Of a stretch of 64,000 nt of DNA, positions 1 to 8,701 are shown piece by piece; position 1 is the first letter of the stretch, and the number at the start of each line of letters is the position of its first letter. The DNA is from Streptococcus parasanguinis (GTDB taxonomy: Bacteria > Bacillota > Bacilli > Lactobacillales > Streptococcaceae). Location of the stretch: the NCBI RefSeq assembly GCF_019929185.1, contig NZ_JAHZPC010000011.1:1-64000 (forward strand), written 5' to 3'. The notes beneath the pieces were generated by a model. It ran no database searches and had not been told where the DNA came from. It saw nothing but the letters and a program-made list of their open reading frames with translations. A program made the position numbers and the translations under genes.

Positions 1-78
1 ACTCAACTGTGCGGAGGTGGGACGACGAAATCGAATTCTAACGAATTACCGATTTCTGTCCCACTCTCTTTTTTATTG
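1..78 (+). repeat. Dispersed hairpin repeat acting as terminator (copy 1, left-truncated)
   Basis: A long nested hairpin: outer arms GTGGGAC (17-23) and GTCCCAC (58-64), inner arms GAAATCG/CGATTTC and AATTC/GAATT. It is followed on the plus strand by a T run (69-75), so it can terminate plus-strand transcription coming from the left. A second, shorter copy lies at 9375-9418, and the innermost arm changes compensatorily between the copies (AATTC/GAATT versus AACTC/GAGTT). The repeat seems to continue to the left beyond the window. I recall similar hairpins between genes of oral streptococci but cannot name a family. Confidence 0.7.
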
Positions 79-113
79 TAATTTTTCCCAGAAAAGGGAT
101 GTCTGATCAAGCA

Positions 114-1538
114 TTAATAATCCAGAGCATCTGAATGACCTTTTCCGTTTCCTACGAAATAACCAGTCTTGGCATTGATACTAAAGAGATAGGTTCCATC
201 TGGTTTGAAGAGATTGTAATAGCCATTACCGTTAATGATATTGACACGCTCTAAAATGTATTGATTGCCAGTGATATGCCCACGTTTACGAGCAATATTC
301 AATACTTTTTCAAGGATACCATCACCAAATACCCAAGCTGGGTTATTGACATCATTGATAGCTGCTTGGTTATATGGCACACGACTCAAGTTCCGCTGAA
401 GCGGGACACCATCGCTTGGAAGACCGTACCCTGAATAGCCTGGACTTGTCGTTCCTGCACCACTTGTAGCAGCATTGACAGTTGGGGCCGTAGGCGTTGC
501 TGCTTGAGCTGGGGCTGGAGTTGCATTAGAAGTATCTGTACCACCTGTTCCAGTCACTGGTGCCGGTGTCGCAACTTGTTGTGAACGTCCTTGCGCAACC
601 GCCTCATTCAATAAGCTATCTAATTTTTCATTGCCTGTCTTTGTTTCTGCAAAGGTCGCATCACTTTTCGCTTTGGCAGTTGCATCAAGAACTCCATCTT
701 TGATGACTGGAGAACTAAATTGAGAATTCACTTTTTGAATGGCAGAAACTTGCTTCACAAGGTCTTCATATTTTGTTTTAGCCGCATTATAATCACTGCT
801 TCCTTCTAATTTGTCCAGCAGTTTCTTCAGATTTTCCAAGTCTCCGAATTTATCATTTTTAAGAGCACTTTTTGATTCATCTACAAAAAAGGCATCGTAG
901 GCTTTGGTAAACTCTTCCAATTTTTGAGCTTGTGTTTCACTGCTACTTGATTTAGAAGTAGAAGATGACTTGCTAGATGAAGACGATACAACAGTTGTAC
1001 CACCAGATTTTCCACGACTGTGCATCCAGTTATAGGTCACAAAAATGGCCGAACCGACAATCGCAAGACCTAATGCAGAGTATAGAACCGCTTTGATTCG
1101 TTTACCCGCATTGCTTGGTGTTTCCTCAGGAAGTTCCTCAGCTTCTACAATTGGTTCAGTTGGTGTGGGACCAAATTTAATCTTAGCAGGTAATTCAGTT
1201 GAGATAGCATCCATTTCAGGCCTTTGTTCCAAGACCGTTTCCGTCACTTCCGGCGCCTCCACTGCTTCAGCTACTTCAGCAACTGTTTCTGAAGCTGCCA
1301 ACTCTTCAGCTTTAGCCAATTCTTCTTTGGCCAAAATTTTTGTATCGTATTTTTCAGCTTCAATTTCTGCTCGGTGTTGTTTGATGTATTTGTCTAAGAC
1401 ATTATCACCTTCCGTTACACCTGCTTCGATTTCTTCTGCCTTTCGATTGGCCTGCCCAATCGTCATCTCTTTAGCATCTTCAAAATCTAAAATTGATTCT
1501 GTTTCTTGCTCTAATGGCTTATTATCCTTCTCTGTCAT
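114..1538 (-). CDS. mapZ: MapZ (LocZ), mid-cell FtsZ-positioning membrane protein
   Basis: Single-pass membrane protein that marks the division site and guides FtsZ rings in streptococci; a substrate of the Ser/Thr kinase StkP. The 474 residues show an acidic cytoplasmic N-terminus, a Lys/Arg-bounded membrane helix at about 149-171, a Ser-rich linker (about 184-200), a first extracellular domain, a Thr/Pro/Ala-rich linker (about 320-380) and a conserved aromatic/Gly-rich C-terminal domain expected to bind peptidoglycan. The length matches pneumococcal MapZ. It lies 11 bp downstream of rlmL in the same direction, the order known from pneumococcus (rlmL-mapZ). The two linkers are low complexity and probably vary between strains. 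Confidence 0.93.
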   Translation of the reverse strand: MTEKDNKPLEQETESILDFEDAKEMTIGQANRKAEEIEAGVTEGDNVLDKYIKQHRAEIEAEKYDTKILAKEELAKAEELAASETVAEVAEAVEAPEVTETVLEQRPEMDAISTELPAKIKFGPTPTEPIVEAEELPEETPSNAGKRIKAVLYSALGLAIVGSAIFVTYNWMHSRGKSGGTTVVSSSSSKSSSTSKSSSSETQAQKLEEFTKAYDAFFVDESKSALKNDKFGDLENLKKLLDKLEGSSDYNAAKTKYEDLVKQVSAIQKVNSQFSSPVIKDGVLDATAKAKSDATFAETKTGNEKLDSLLNEAVAQGRSQQVATPAPVTGTGGTDTSNATPAPAQAATPTAPTVNAATSGAGTTSPGYSGYGLPSDGVPLQRNLSRVPYNQAAINDVNNPAWVFGDGILEKVLNIARKRGHITGNQYILERVNIINGNGYYNLFKPDGTYLFSINAKTGYFVGNGKGHSDALDY

Positions 1539-1549
1539 AAAAATCCTTT

Positions 1550-2707
1550 CTATGCCTTTATCTGCCGTTTTACTCGTTCCCCAAAATATTGGTAGAGATC
1601 AACTTTTAGGGTTCCGTTATAAAGTTTTCGTTTTTTATCTGCTTTACTACCGAATTTAGATTCAAAACCTTCATCACTGGTTAGGATAAATTTACTCCAG
1701 GTTTTGAGAGGTGCAAATACGTGCCCCATTTCAGTATACAATTTCGTCACACCTTCATCATCAGATAAGCGTTCTCCATATGGAGGGTTGGAGATAATCA
1801 CCCCGTTGATCTTATCTGAGTGAAGATCTTGGACTCGCATCTGTTTGAAAGTAATATCACTGCTAACGCCCGCTTTCTGTGCATTTTCTTTGGCAATCTC
1901 AACCATCCGTGAATCGATATCAGTTCCCATAATATCCAATTCGATCTCGCGATTGATTTTTCTGCTTGCTTCTTGACGGACTTCATGAATCAAGCGATCA
2001 TCCATCCAGTTCCATTCTTCAAAAGAAAAGGTCCTACGTAAACCAGGTGCCATATTTCTCGCAATCATCGCCGCCTCAATACAAAACGTTCCAGAACCAC
2101 ATGTCGGGTCAATCAAGGGTTTATCTGGATACCAGTTTGACAGCAGAAGAATTGCTGCTGCCATATTTTCCTTAATAGGGGCTCCCCCTTTTTCAGTCCG
2201 ATAACCACGTTTGAAGAGGCTACTACCAGTGGTGTCAATCAAGACAGTGGCTTGATCTTTAAGGATCGATACTTCAATCTTGAACTCTGCCCCATTTTCC
2301 ATGAGAGGAACACCTTCTGGCCGGGCATAATGTTTTTGTAACTTTTTAACCACTGCTTTTTTCGAAATGGCCTGAACGCTAGGTTCATTATGAAGTTTTG
2401 ATTTGACACATTTAGCCTTAGAAATAGGAAAACGTGCTCCTAAAGGCAAATAATTTTCCCAATCCAAAGCAAAGACACCTTGAAAGAGTTCTTCGAAGGT
2501 TTTGGCTGGAAAAGTCCCAACCACAATTTTCACTCGATCAGCCGCTCGCAACCAGAGGTTGGTTTCTATGATTGCTCGACGGTCTCCTTGAAATCGAACC
2601 CGTCCATTTTCAACCTGGCAATCGTAGCCAAGATCGCGTAGTTCTCGACCAACAACAGCCTCTATACCAGCAGCGGCCGTTGCAATCAATTCAAATTGTT
2701 TTTTCAT
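1550..2707 (-). CDS. rlmL: THUMP-domain 23S rRNA (guanine-N2)-methyltransferase, RlmL N-terminal-half type (YpsC)
   Basis: SAM-dependent RNA methyltransferase with an N-terminal THUMP RNA-binding region (about 1-160) and a Rossmann methyltransferase domain. Visible motifs are DPTCGSGTF (SAM-binding motif I), the acidic MGTDID strand and the catalytic NPPYGER motif typical of N2-guanine methylases. At 385 residues it corresponds to the short Gram-positive form (B. subtilis YpsC), not the two-domain E. coli RlmL. An AGGA ribosome site precedes the ATG. The start codon is only 17 bp past the rnpB terminator, so expression probably comes by read-through or from a promoter inside rnpB. The exact rRNA target is inferred from the family. 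Confidence 0.9.
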   Translation of the reverse strand: MKKQFELIATAAAGIEAVVGRELRDLGYDCQVENGRVRFQGDRRAIIETNLWLRAADRVKIVVGTFPAKTFEELFQGVFALDWENYLPLGARFPISKAKCVKSKLHNEPSVQAISKKAVVKKLQKHYARPEGVPLMENGAEFKIEVSILKDQATVLIDTTGSSLFKRGYRTEKGGAPIKENMAAAILLLSNWYPDKPLIDPTCGSGTFCIEAAMIARNMAPGLRRTFSFEEWNWMDDRLIHEVRQEASRKINREIELDIMGTDIDSRMVEIAKENAQKAGVSSDITFKQMRVQDLHSDKINGVIISNPPYGERLSDDEGVTKLYTEMGHVFAPLKTWSKFILTSDEGFESKFGSKADKKRKLYNGTLKVDLYQYFGERVKRQIKA

Positions 2708-2724
2708 CTTATTCCTATCACTTT

Positions 2725-2756
2725 AAAAAAGGAGGTTGAGATCTCTCTCCACCTCA
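2725..2756 (-). terminator. rnpB terminator
   Basis: On the minus strand, arms GAGGTGGAGA and TCTCAACCTC (one mismatch) are followed by CTTTTTT. It lies just after the rnpB 3' end and immediately before rlmL. Confidence 0.85.
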
Positions 2757-2764
2757 TCAACCTA

Positions 2765-3144
2765 TATGCAATTTTCTATAAGCCATGTTTTGTTCCAGAA
2801 ATGACTAGGTACCATTTCCTTTGATAATCATCTGTCTACTGTTTCCAGTCAGAATGCTATGTTCGTTTCCACGCATTCCATGCCCCGACCAAAGTTTGGG
2901 TTGCTAGCTTGAGGGGTTTACCGCGTTCCACTTTTTAGGTTTCCCTAAAAACTACGTCACTGTGGCACTTTCAGAGTTACTAGAGCTTATCCTTAGACTT
3001 AGCTCCTTCACTCGCCGTAACTTGAATACCAAGTCCCTAGGCTTATGGATTCACCTAGCACAAACACTACAGGCATCACAGCCTGTGCTAGCATGGACTT
3101 TCCTCATGAGAATATTCTCTCACGCGATTATCCAAAAATTGCAC
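2765..3144 (-). ncRNA. rnpB: RNase P RNA (type B)
   Basis: Catalytic RNA of RNase P, which matures tRNA 5' ends. On the minus strand the universally conserved GAGGAAAGTCCATGCT is present near the 5' end, followed by the long Bacillus-type (B) helical core. The 3' end carries the typical CATGGCTTATAG stretch. The P1 helix closes between TGCAATTTTT at the 5' end (about 3133-3144) and AAAATTGCA at the 3' end (about 2767-2776), which sets the approximate ends. The length of about 380 nt fits streptococcal P RNA. It follows gpsB by roughly 12 bp, the same position as in pneumococcus. Ends are estimated to within a few bases. Confidence 0.95.
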
Positions 3145-3155
3145 GATCTATGGGA

Positions 3156-3497
3156 TTAATAATCGCGATCTACGATCTGTTTCCCAAAAACTTCTTTTTC
3201 CAAACGATTGAGACGTTTGAGAATATCAAAGTTCGTCGCTGTTGTCACTTGCGGGTATTCTTGCGTAGCAGTGCTAGCAATCGGAGATGTTTGTGGTGTT
3301 TCCTGTGCTTTTTGGGCAAGTTCTTCACGAAGGCGTGCGTTTTCTTCACGCAATTCCTTCACCAAAGCAGCATAGGTTTCATAGTCTTTTATGACATCAT
3401 CCAAAAATTCATTTACTTCATCTTTATTATAACCACGAACTTCTCGTTTGAAATCTTGATCAAAAATATCTTTCGCAGTAAAAATAATACTCGCCAT
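3156..3497 (-). CDS. gpsB: GpsB, DivIVA-family division/wall synthesis coordinator
   Basis: Small coiled-coil protein that coordinates septal and peripheral wall synthesis, binding PBPs and other wall enzymes at the membrane. It has the DivIVA N-terminal membrane-binding region ([26 protein letters not shown]), a coiled coil at about 35-65, a Thr/Gln/Pro-rich linker and a short C-terminal trimerisation segment ending [11 protein letters not shown] place the start at the ATG at 3497 because GGAGAG lies 4-5 nt upstream; an in-frame TTG at 3509 would overlap that ribosome site. Length 113 aa is normal. Its promoter is readable upstream, and rnpB follows directly. Confidence 0.93.
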   Translation of the reverse strand: MASIIFTAKDIFDQDFKREVRGYNKDEVNEFLDDVIKDYETYAALVKELREENARLREELAQKAQETPQTSPIASTATQEYPQVTTATNFDILKRLNRLEKEVFGKQIVDRDY

Positions 3498-3526
3498 TAC
3501 TCTCTCCAATCTAGTTCATCATCTCA

Positions 3527-3556
3527 ATTATATAAAAAAATGGTAAGAAAAATCAA
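3527..3556 (-). promoter_or_regulatory. gpsB promoter
   Basis: -35 TTGATT (3551-3556), 18-bp spacer, -10 TATAAT (3527-3532), reading on the minus strand. It sits between ypsA and gpsB, so gpsB (and possibly rnpB) need not depend on ypsA transcription. Confidence 0.7.
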
Positions 3557-3566
3557 GGTATAACAC

Positions 3567-4094
3567 TTAGTTTTCGTAAAAATTTTCAGCAAGTTCATTT
3601 AAGTCATCAAAACTTAATTGTTTGACATAAAATGGTTCTTTTTCTACCATCATTTTGTAAAGATATTTTAAATTGGTTTCATTTTCTGGATCATAAAAAA
3701 CATAAGCTCCATCCGCGTTATCTATCAAAAACTGATTGTATTCTTTTAGTTGACCCGGATTGCTATAGTGTGGATAGGCATATTTCACGAAATCCACCTG
3801 TTTGAAGCGTGCTAATAATTCCTGATTGCTTTCATTCCAATTTTCGCCAACATTCTCAAATAGGAAGATCGTCGCCATTTGAAAATCGTAATCTTTTTTT
3901 AATGCAAAGGCGACCTCTAGTACCCAAGCCTCAAATCCCAAATTACCAGAAAAGACCAGCCATTTCACTCCTTCTTCAAATAGACGACGAAGATCTCTTT
4001 CAATGGCTTTTTTGATAATGGTCAGTCGAGGGTCTTTATTGGAAAAGACTCCCACATCAAAACTCTTATAACCTGCAACAAGTATGGTATTCAT
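3567..4094 (-). CDS. ypsA: YpsA / DUF1273 family SLOG-type protein
   Basis: Belongs to the DUF1273/YpsA family, a Rossmann-like SLOG fold predicted to bind a nucleotide-derived ligand; in B. subtilis YpsA has been linked to division. Sequence support: the N-terminal [15 protein letters not shown], the central [18 protein letters not shown] glycine-rich region and [10 protein letters not shown] near the C-terminus. Length 175 aa is typical. It lies upstream of gpsB and diverges from recU, the conserved Firmicute arrangement. No enzymatic function is established, so the role in division is inference from family and neighbours. Confidence 0.85.
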   Translation of the reverse strand: MNTILVAGYKSFDVGVFSNKDPRLTIIKKAIERDLRRLFEEGVKWLVFSGNLGFEAWVLEVAFALKKDYDFQMATIFLFENVGENWNESNQELLARFKQVDFVKYAYPHYSNPGQLKEYNQFLIDNADGAYVFYDPENETNLKYLYKMMVEKEPFYVKQLSFDDLNELAENFYEN

Positions 4095-4118
4095 TTTTTC
4101 CTCATTATTCTAATTTAT

Positions 4119-4126
4119 GATATAAT
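4119..4126 (+). promoter_or_regulatory. Extended -10 promoter of recU-pbp1a
   Basis: TGATATAAT (extended -10; core at 4121-4126) lies 33 bp before the recU ATG, with a normal AAGGAG ribosome site between them. No convincing -35 box is visible. Confidence 0.65.
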
Positions 4127-4158
4127 AGAGTGATGTAATTGTACCAATAAGGAGAACT

Positions 4159-4752
4159 ATGGTCAACTATCCACATAAAGTAGCCAAAAAAACCTTGGTC
4201 TCTACACAAAGGAAACATCCAGTCGACTTTGCGAATCGTGGGATGACATTTGAAAAAATGATCAATGAAAGCAATCAATACTATCTTTCTCGAGGTCTAG
4301 CAGTCATCCATAAAAAACCAACACCGATTCAAATCGTGAAAGTGGATTATCCACGTCGCAGTCGGGCAAAGATTGTTGAAGCCTATTTCAGGCAAGCCTC
4401 AACGACGGACTATTCTGGAGTATACAAGGGACGCTATATCGATTTTGAAGCGAAGGAAACACAGCAAAAGCAATCCATGCCGATGAAAAATTTTCATCAA
4501 CATCAAATCGATCATATGGAGGCAGTTGTTCAGCAAGGCGGTATCTGTTTCGTTCTCTTGCATTTTGCAAAGTTGAGTGAAACCTACTTACTTCCTGCTC
4601 CTGCATTAATTCACTATTACAACATCGATCATGGTAGTAAATCCATGCCCCTCTCCTATATTCAGGAGCACGGCTTTCTAGTAGATAAGAATCGTCTTCC
4701 AAGCGTTCCTTATCTTGATATTATCGAACAGAAACTTCTAGGCGGTATTTAA
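4159..4752 (+). CDS. recU: Holliday junction resolvase RecU
   Basis: Endonuclease that cleaves Holliday junctions in recombination and chromosome segregation in Firmicutes. The restriction-endonuclease-like core is visible as [17 protein letters not shown], containing the catalytic D...E-x-K arrangement, followed by [10 protein letters not shown]. Length 197 aa matches the family. The AAGGAG ribosome site is ideally spaced before the ATG. The pbp1a ATG follows the recU stop codon with no gap, so the two are co-transcribed and probably translationally coupled, as in other streptococci and bacilli. Confidence 0.95.
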   Translation: MVNYPHKVAKKTLVSTQRKHPVDFANRGMTFEKMINESNQYYLSRGLAVIHKKPTPIQIVKVDYPRRSRAKIVEAYFRQASTTDYSGVYKGRYIDFEAKETQQKQSMPMKNFHQHQIDHMEAVVQQGGICFVLLHFAKLSETYLLPAPALIHYYNIDHGSKSMPLSYIQEHGFLVDKNRLPSVPYLDIIEQKLLGGI

Positions 4753-6867
4753 ATGAATAAACAAACAGTCATTCAATGGTTGAAATATGTTGCCATCGCA
4801 GCCATTTCATTTTTCTTACTTTTATTTGTCCTCGGTGGACTGATATTTAGTTACTATGCTATGAAAGCACCAACCTTGTCTGAAAAAGATTTGGTTGCAA
4901 CAACATCTAGTAAGATCTATGACAACCAAAATAACTTGATCGCGGATTTGGGAGCTGAGAAACGAATCAATGTCACAGCCAATGAAATCCCTACTGATTT
5001 GGTCAATGCTATCGTTGCGATTGAAGACCACCGTTTCTTCAATCACCGTGGGGTCGACATCATTCGGATCGGCGGTTCCTTCCTTCACAACTTACGAGGA
5101 GGAAGTCAAGGTGGGTCAACCTTGACGCAACAATTGATCAAGTTAACCTATTTCTCCACTTCAGCCTCTGACCGTACCCTCTCTCGTAAGATCCAAGAAG
5201 CTTGGTTAGCAACCCAACTAGAAAAGAAAGCAACCAAACAAGAAATCTTGACCTATTACGTCAATAAAGTATTTATGGCGAATGGGAACTACGGAATGCA
5301 GACAGCTGCGAAAAGTTATTACGGAAAAGATCTAAAAGATCTTTCGCTCCCTCAATTGGCACTCCTTGCGGGGATGCCCCAAGCACCAAACCAATACGAT
5401 CCATACTCCCATCCTGAAGCAGCGCAACAGCGCCGAAACTTAGTATTAAAAGAAATGCTCGATATGAAGACCATTTCTAACAAACAATACGAAGCAGCGG
5501 TCAATACACCTGTTACAGATGGTCTGCAAAGTCTTAGTTCTTCAAGCAGTTACCCAGCCTATATGGATAATTACCTGAAAGAAGTGATCGAGCAGGTCGA
5601 AGAAGAAACAGGCTACAATTTGTTGACAACCGGAATGGATGTCTATACAAACGTGGATACAGAAGCTCAAAAGAAATTGTGGGACATCTACAATACAGAT
5701 GAATATGTCAATTACCCGGATGATGAAATGCAAGTAGCTTCTACCGTTATTGATGTCAATACTGGTAAAGTCATTGCTCAGCTGGGTTCTCGTCACCAAT
5801 CCAGCAATGTTTCCTTTGGTACAAACCAAGCGGTTGAAACGAACCGTGACTGGGGTTCAACAATGAAACCAATCACAGATTACGCACCAGCTCTTGAACA
5901 TGAGGAATATACCTCTACAGCAGCTACTACAACAGATGCGCCATACAACTTCCCTCATTCATCAACGCCTGTCTACAACTGGGACCGTTCATACTATGGT
6001 AGCATGTCCATTACCTACGCAATTCAACAATCTCGTAACGTGCCTGCGGTGAAGGCCCTGGAAAAAGTTGGTCTTAAACAAGCCAAGAAATTCCTCAATG
6101 GATTAGGGATCGATTACCCAGAAATGGTTTACGCCAACGCTATCTCGAGTAACACTAGCGATTCTAGCAACAAATACGGAGCCAGCAGTGAGAAAATGGC
6201 AGCTGCCTATGCTGCTTTTGCCAATGGCGGTACCTATTACAAACCATCCTATGTTAGTCGGGTTGTCTTTAGTGATGGCACAACCAAGGAATTTGAGTCC
6301 GAAGGAACTCGTGCAATGAAAGCAACAACTGCCTACATGATGACAGATATGATGAAGACAGTTCTCTTGTCTGGTACCGGTACAAATGCTGCCATTTCGG
6401 GAATCTACCAAGCTGGTAAGACAGGTACATCAAACTATGCTGATAACGAAATCGGTAAATTGACAAAAAATGCTTATTCAAATATTGTAACACCGGATGA
6501 ATTGTTTGTAGGCTACACTCCTGAATATGCCATGGCAGTATGGACAGGTTATTCCAATCGCTTTACACCAGTATTGGATAATGGAATACAGGTCGCAACG
6601 GATGTCTACCGTCAAATGATGCTCTATCTTGCTAATAATAATAACTCTGGTCATACGGATTGGACGCAACCAAGTGGACTGTATCGAAGTGGTTCTTATC
6701 TCTACTTAAACAATGGTAAGAACAACTACAATAACTACTACTATGAGCCAAGTTATTCCACTGATCAGTATTCGTATGAAGAACCATCGTCTAGCTCTTC
6801 GAACGAAGAAAATCAATCTAAACCATCTGAGCCTTCTTCGCAAGACTCTAACAATCATAACGAATAA
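4753..6867 (+). CDS. pbp1a: Penicillin-binding protein 1A (class A, bifunctional)
   Basis: Bifunctional peptidoglycan glycosyltransferase/transpeptidase for peripheral wall growth. Domains: short cytoplasmic N-terminus, membrane helix at about 10-35, GT51 glycosyltransferase with the EDHRFFNH motif (catalytic Glu91), then a transpeptidase with STMK (Ser369), SRN (Ser427) and KTGT (556-559). The C-terminal 60 residues are Ser/Asn/Tyr-rich and disordered. The Thr after the active serine is retained, the form normally associated with beta-lactam susceptibility in pneumococcal PBP1a, although other substitutions cannot be judged here. Length 704 aa. Its start abuts the recU stop codon; a strong terminator follows. 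Confidence 0.95.
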   Translation: MNKQTVIQWLKYVAIAAISFFLLLFVLGGLIFSYYAMKAPTLSEKDLVATTSSKIYDNQNNLIADLGAEKRINVTANEIPTDLVNAIVAIEDHRFFNHRGVDIIRIGGSFLHNLRGGSQGGSTLTQQLIKLTYFSTSASDRTLSRKIQEAWLATQLEKKATKQEILTYYVNKVFMANGNYGMQTAAKSYYGKDLKDLSLPQLALLAGMPQAPNQYDPYSHPEAAQQRRNLVLKEMLDMKTISNKQYEAAVNTPVTDGLQSLSSSSSYPAYMDNYLKEVIEQVEEETGYNLLTTGMDVYTNVDTEAQKKLWDIYNTDEYVNYPDDEMQVASTVIDVNTGKVIAQLGSRHQSSNVSFGTNQAVETNRDWGSTMKPITDYAPALEHEEYTSTAATTTDAPYNFPHSSTPVYNWDRSYYGSMSITYAIQQSRNVPAVKALEKVGLKQAKKFLNGLGIDYPEMVYANAISSNTSDSSNKYGASSEKMAAAYAAFANGGTYYKPSYVSRVVFSDGTTKEFESEGTRAMKATTAYMMTDMMKTVLLSGTGTNAAISGIYQAGKTGTSNYADNEIGKLTKNAYSNIVTPDELFVGYTPEYAMAVWTGYSNRFTPVLDNGIQVATDVYRQMMLYLANNNNSGHTDWTQPSGLYRSGSYLYLNNGKNNYNNYYYEPSYSTDQYSYEEPSSSSSNEENQSKPSEPSSQDSNNHNE

Positions 6868-6878
6868 TAGAATGGAGA

Positions 6879-6904
6879 AGTCGGGCTTTTGCCCGGCTTT
6901 TTTT
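6879..6904 (+). terminator. pbp1a terminator
   Basis: Stem GTCGGGC/GCCCGGC with a TTTT loop followed by a T run on the plus strand, 13 bp after the pbp1a stop. Confidence 0.85.
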
Positions 6905-6987
6905 AAAACAATGGTTAAAAAACCAGAACGAATAAAATCTGATTTATTTAGTTAGACTTCCCAGCTTTTTTATTTTTGAGTATATAA

Positions 6988-7009
6988 AAAAAAGAGCCTT
7001 TCGGCTCTT
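6988..7009. terminator. Left copy of a terminator hairpin flanking the structured repeat
   Basis: AAAGAGCC-TTTC-GGCTCTT with an A run on its left, so it terminates minus-strand transcription. The same 19 bases recur at 7271-7289 on the other side of the repeat. Confidence 0.6.
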
Positions 7010-7016
7010 ATTAGAA

Positions 7017-7264
7017 TGTAGACAAACTATTTTAAAGCAAAATAAGTTAAGTGATTCTGCAAAAAACAAAATTGAGTTCCAATATTTAAATCGATTTAAG
7101 AAAATACTGAAACTTTCCGCTGTGAGAAAAGTGCTTGAAACGTTATTGTTTCAGGCACTCGGAATTATTGAGACCTTAGACTCAATAATTAGTCATGGAA
7201 CTTTAAAGAAGTTCGCTGACGTCCGTACTCACCTAAGGAAAGTTTTTAAGATATTTTGTCTTCA
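7017..7264 (+). repeat. Structured intergenic element, copy A
   Basis: Ends are imperfect inverted repeats TGTAGACAAA (7017-7026) and TTTGTCTTCA (7255-7264). Inside, arms GAAACTTTCC (7109-7118) and GGAAAGTTT (7237-7245) enclose three hairpins: AGTGCTTGAAAC/GTTTCAGGCACT (7130-7159), AATTATTGAG/CTCAATAATT, and GAACTT/AAGTTC. The loop of the second hairpin, CCTTAG (7174-7179), is complementary to CTAAGG at 7233-7238, a possible pseudoknot. The right 165 bp is nearly identical to copy B at 36262-36424, with a G-C pair replacing A-T in hairpin 1. The single mismatch-like pair in hairpin 1 is U-G when read on the plus strand, which favours a plus-strand RNA. It could be a mobile repeat, an RNA, or both. 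Confidence 0.8.
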
Positions 7265-7269
7265 ATCTG

Positions 7270-7292
7270 AAAAGAGCCTTTCGGCTCTTTTC
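7270..7292 (-). terminator. pepC terminator
   Basis: AAAAGAGCC-TTTC-GGCTCTTTT, symmetric and therefore usable on both strands, 7 bp after the pepC stop codon. Confidence 0.85.
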
Positions 7293-7299
7293 TATATCA

Positions 7300-8634
7300 T
7301 TATTTTGCTAAAGCTCCCATTGGATCCCACGGTGCTAGGACAATTGGTTCTGCTTCATAGGCTGCTAATTCGTCTGAGGTTAATAATTCTTTTCGAACCA
7401 CGATTTGGTAGGTATATTCATCCATCCATGCATCAGAGGCCACAAAGTAACCATCTGTACCGACCTTGTCTCCCCATGAATTTTCAACCTTCCATTTACG
7501 AGACTGACCTGCTTCGTCTAAATCAACTCCTGTCAAGACCATAGCATGTGTCATGAGGCTTTCTGCATAGTCCAAGCGACCCGCCTTGTCTTGTGTCAAA
7601 TGAATATCCATGCCCGCTTCAAAGTCGTAGACATCAGTTGCTAAGATTCCCGCTTTACGGTTGCTGACTTGGCCTACATCTGAACCAAACCAGACAGTTT
7701 CTCCCGCTTTCATTTGAGCAATGGCTAGTTCTTTCAATCGATCCATTGGAACATTTAGGTAGCGGACTGGACGACTACCAACAACATTCCCCAACATCTC
7801 AACTGTGTAAGATTTTCCATATGGCTTATCTGCAGTTGGGGCATTGATAATAGAAACGTAATCGTCTAATTGAAGGTCTACATATTTTTTGTAGAAACTT
7901 TGCGGAGTTAAGCCACTTTCGCTATGGAATTGGTTGTCCTTATCGCGGTATGAAAAGTCAAATTCACGTGGAGGCAATCCTAAAGACATGGCCAAGAAGT
8001 TAAAAATTTCTTGCAACAACGCTTGTTTCTTGGTCGCAACCGCCTCATTATCTGCGTCTGAGTGAATCAAGTCACGCAAGATTTGCGCATCTTGACGCAA
8101 GAGTTTATTGAGGTAGGTGTTCAATTCTCGGCTATTGCTTGAAGAAATCGATTCTGGATAAACTGATTTTGGAACCACTCCGTATTTCTCAAAGAGAGAT
8201 ACCACCATATCCCATTGACCGCCATCTTGTTGAGGGGTTTGTAGGAGAAAAGCCACCTTACGGCTGGTTAATTCTTGGTCTGCTGTAGCAATCACTTGCT
8301 CCAAAAACCAGTTTGCTTTTTCATACTTATCCCAAAAGAAAGTATGTGCTTGAGACAATTCAAAATCCTCCAATTGGAAGCTTGAGATCATCTTGTGACG
8401 GAAGGTATTTAAAGCCGCAAACATCCAACAACGCCCAGATGCTTTTTGGTTTGTAACCTTGTCCTTGGTCAAATCAAGTGAAAAGACTGGTGTATGTTCT
8501 ACTGCACTCTTGCGCGTTTCAAGCGATGCATGAATCCCATTGTGAGTAACAGCATTTTCAAGGGCCGCATATTTCACGTTTGCTTCATAATTGGCATAGA
8601 GCTGGTCTGTAAATTCTTTAGTTAATTCTGACAT
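7300..8634 (-). CDS. pepC: Aminopeptidase C (bleomycin hydrolase family, C1B)
   Basis: Cytoplasmic cysteine aminopeptidase that releases N-terminal residues from peptides imported or generated by protein turnover. The papain-like triad is visible: Cys69 in SGRCWMFA, His363 in THAMVLTG and Asn385 in VENSWG. The C-terminal tail ending DPMGALAK reaches the active site in this family and explains its aminopeptidase behaviour. Length 444 aa is standard. Monocistronic: its own promoter lies 28 bp upstream of the start and a hairpin terminator follows. Confidence 0.95.
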   Translation of the reverse strand: MSELTKEFTDQLYANYEANVKYAALENAVTHNGIHASLETRKSAVEHTPVFSLDLTKDKVTNQKASGRCWMFAALNTFRHKMISSFQLEDFELSQAHTFFWDKYEKANWFLEQVIATADQELTSRKVAFLLQTPQQDGGQWDMVVSLFEKYGVVPKSVYPESISSSNSRELNTYLNKLLRQDAQILRDLIHSDADNEAVATKKQALLQEIFNFLAMSLGLPPREFDFSYRDKDNQFHSESGLTPQSFYKKYVDLQLDDYVSIINAPTADKPYGKSYTVEMLGNVVGSRPVRYLNVPMDRLKELAIAQMKAGETVWFGSDVGQVSNRKAGILATDVYDFEAGMDIHLTQDKAGRLDYAESLMTHAMVLTGVDLDEAGQSRKWKVENSWGDKVGTDGYFVASDAWMDEYTYQIVVRKELLTSDELAAYEAEPIVLAPWDPMGALAK

Positions 8635-8661
8635 AGCAATCTCCTTTTTTCGTTATCTACT

Positions 8662-8689
8662 ATTATAATCCTTTGAGCAGAATCTTCAA
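8662..8689 (-). promoter_or_regulatory. pepC promoter
   Basis: -35 TTGAAG (8684-8689), 16-bp spacer, -10 TATAAT (8662-8667) on the minus strand. Confidence 0.75.
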
Positions 8690-8701
8690 GTAAAAATCAC
8701 C

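Larger units (their letters stand above)
6868..7299. other. 432-bp intergenic region between convergent pbp1a and pepC
   Basis: Contains, left to right, the pbp1a terminator, a hairpin AAGAGCC-TTTC-GGCTCTT (6991-7009), the structured repeat (7017-7264) and an almost identical second hairpin (7270-7292) serving pepC. I see no gene-like reading frame. Confidence 0.8.

Noticed and set aside
2962-3159. Open frame on the plus strand opposite the rnpB region
   Set aside because: It is antisense to RNase P RNA; openness reflects the structured RNA sequence, not coding.
3498-3509. TTG start extending GpsB by four residues
   Set aside because: It would use bases of the GGAGAG ribosome site; the ATG at 3497 has correct spacing and fits the family start.
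7084-7101. TTTAAATCGATTTAAG as a CiaR-type site
   Set aside because: CiaR needs TTTAAG-N5-TTTAAG as direct repeats; here the spacing and first half-site are wrong and no promoter is near.
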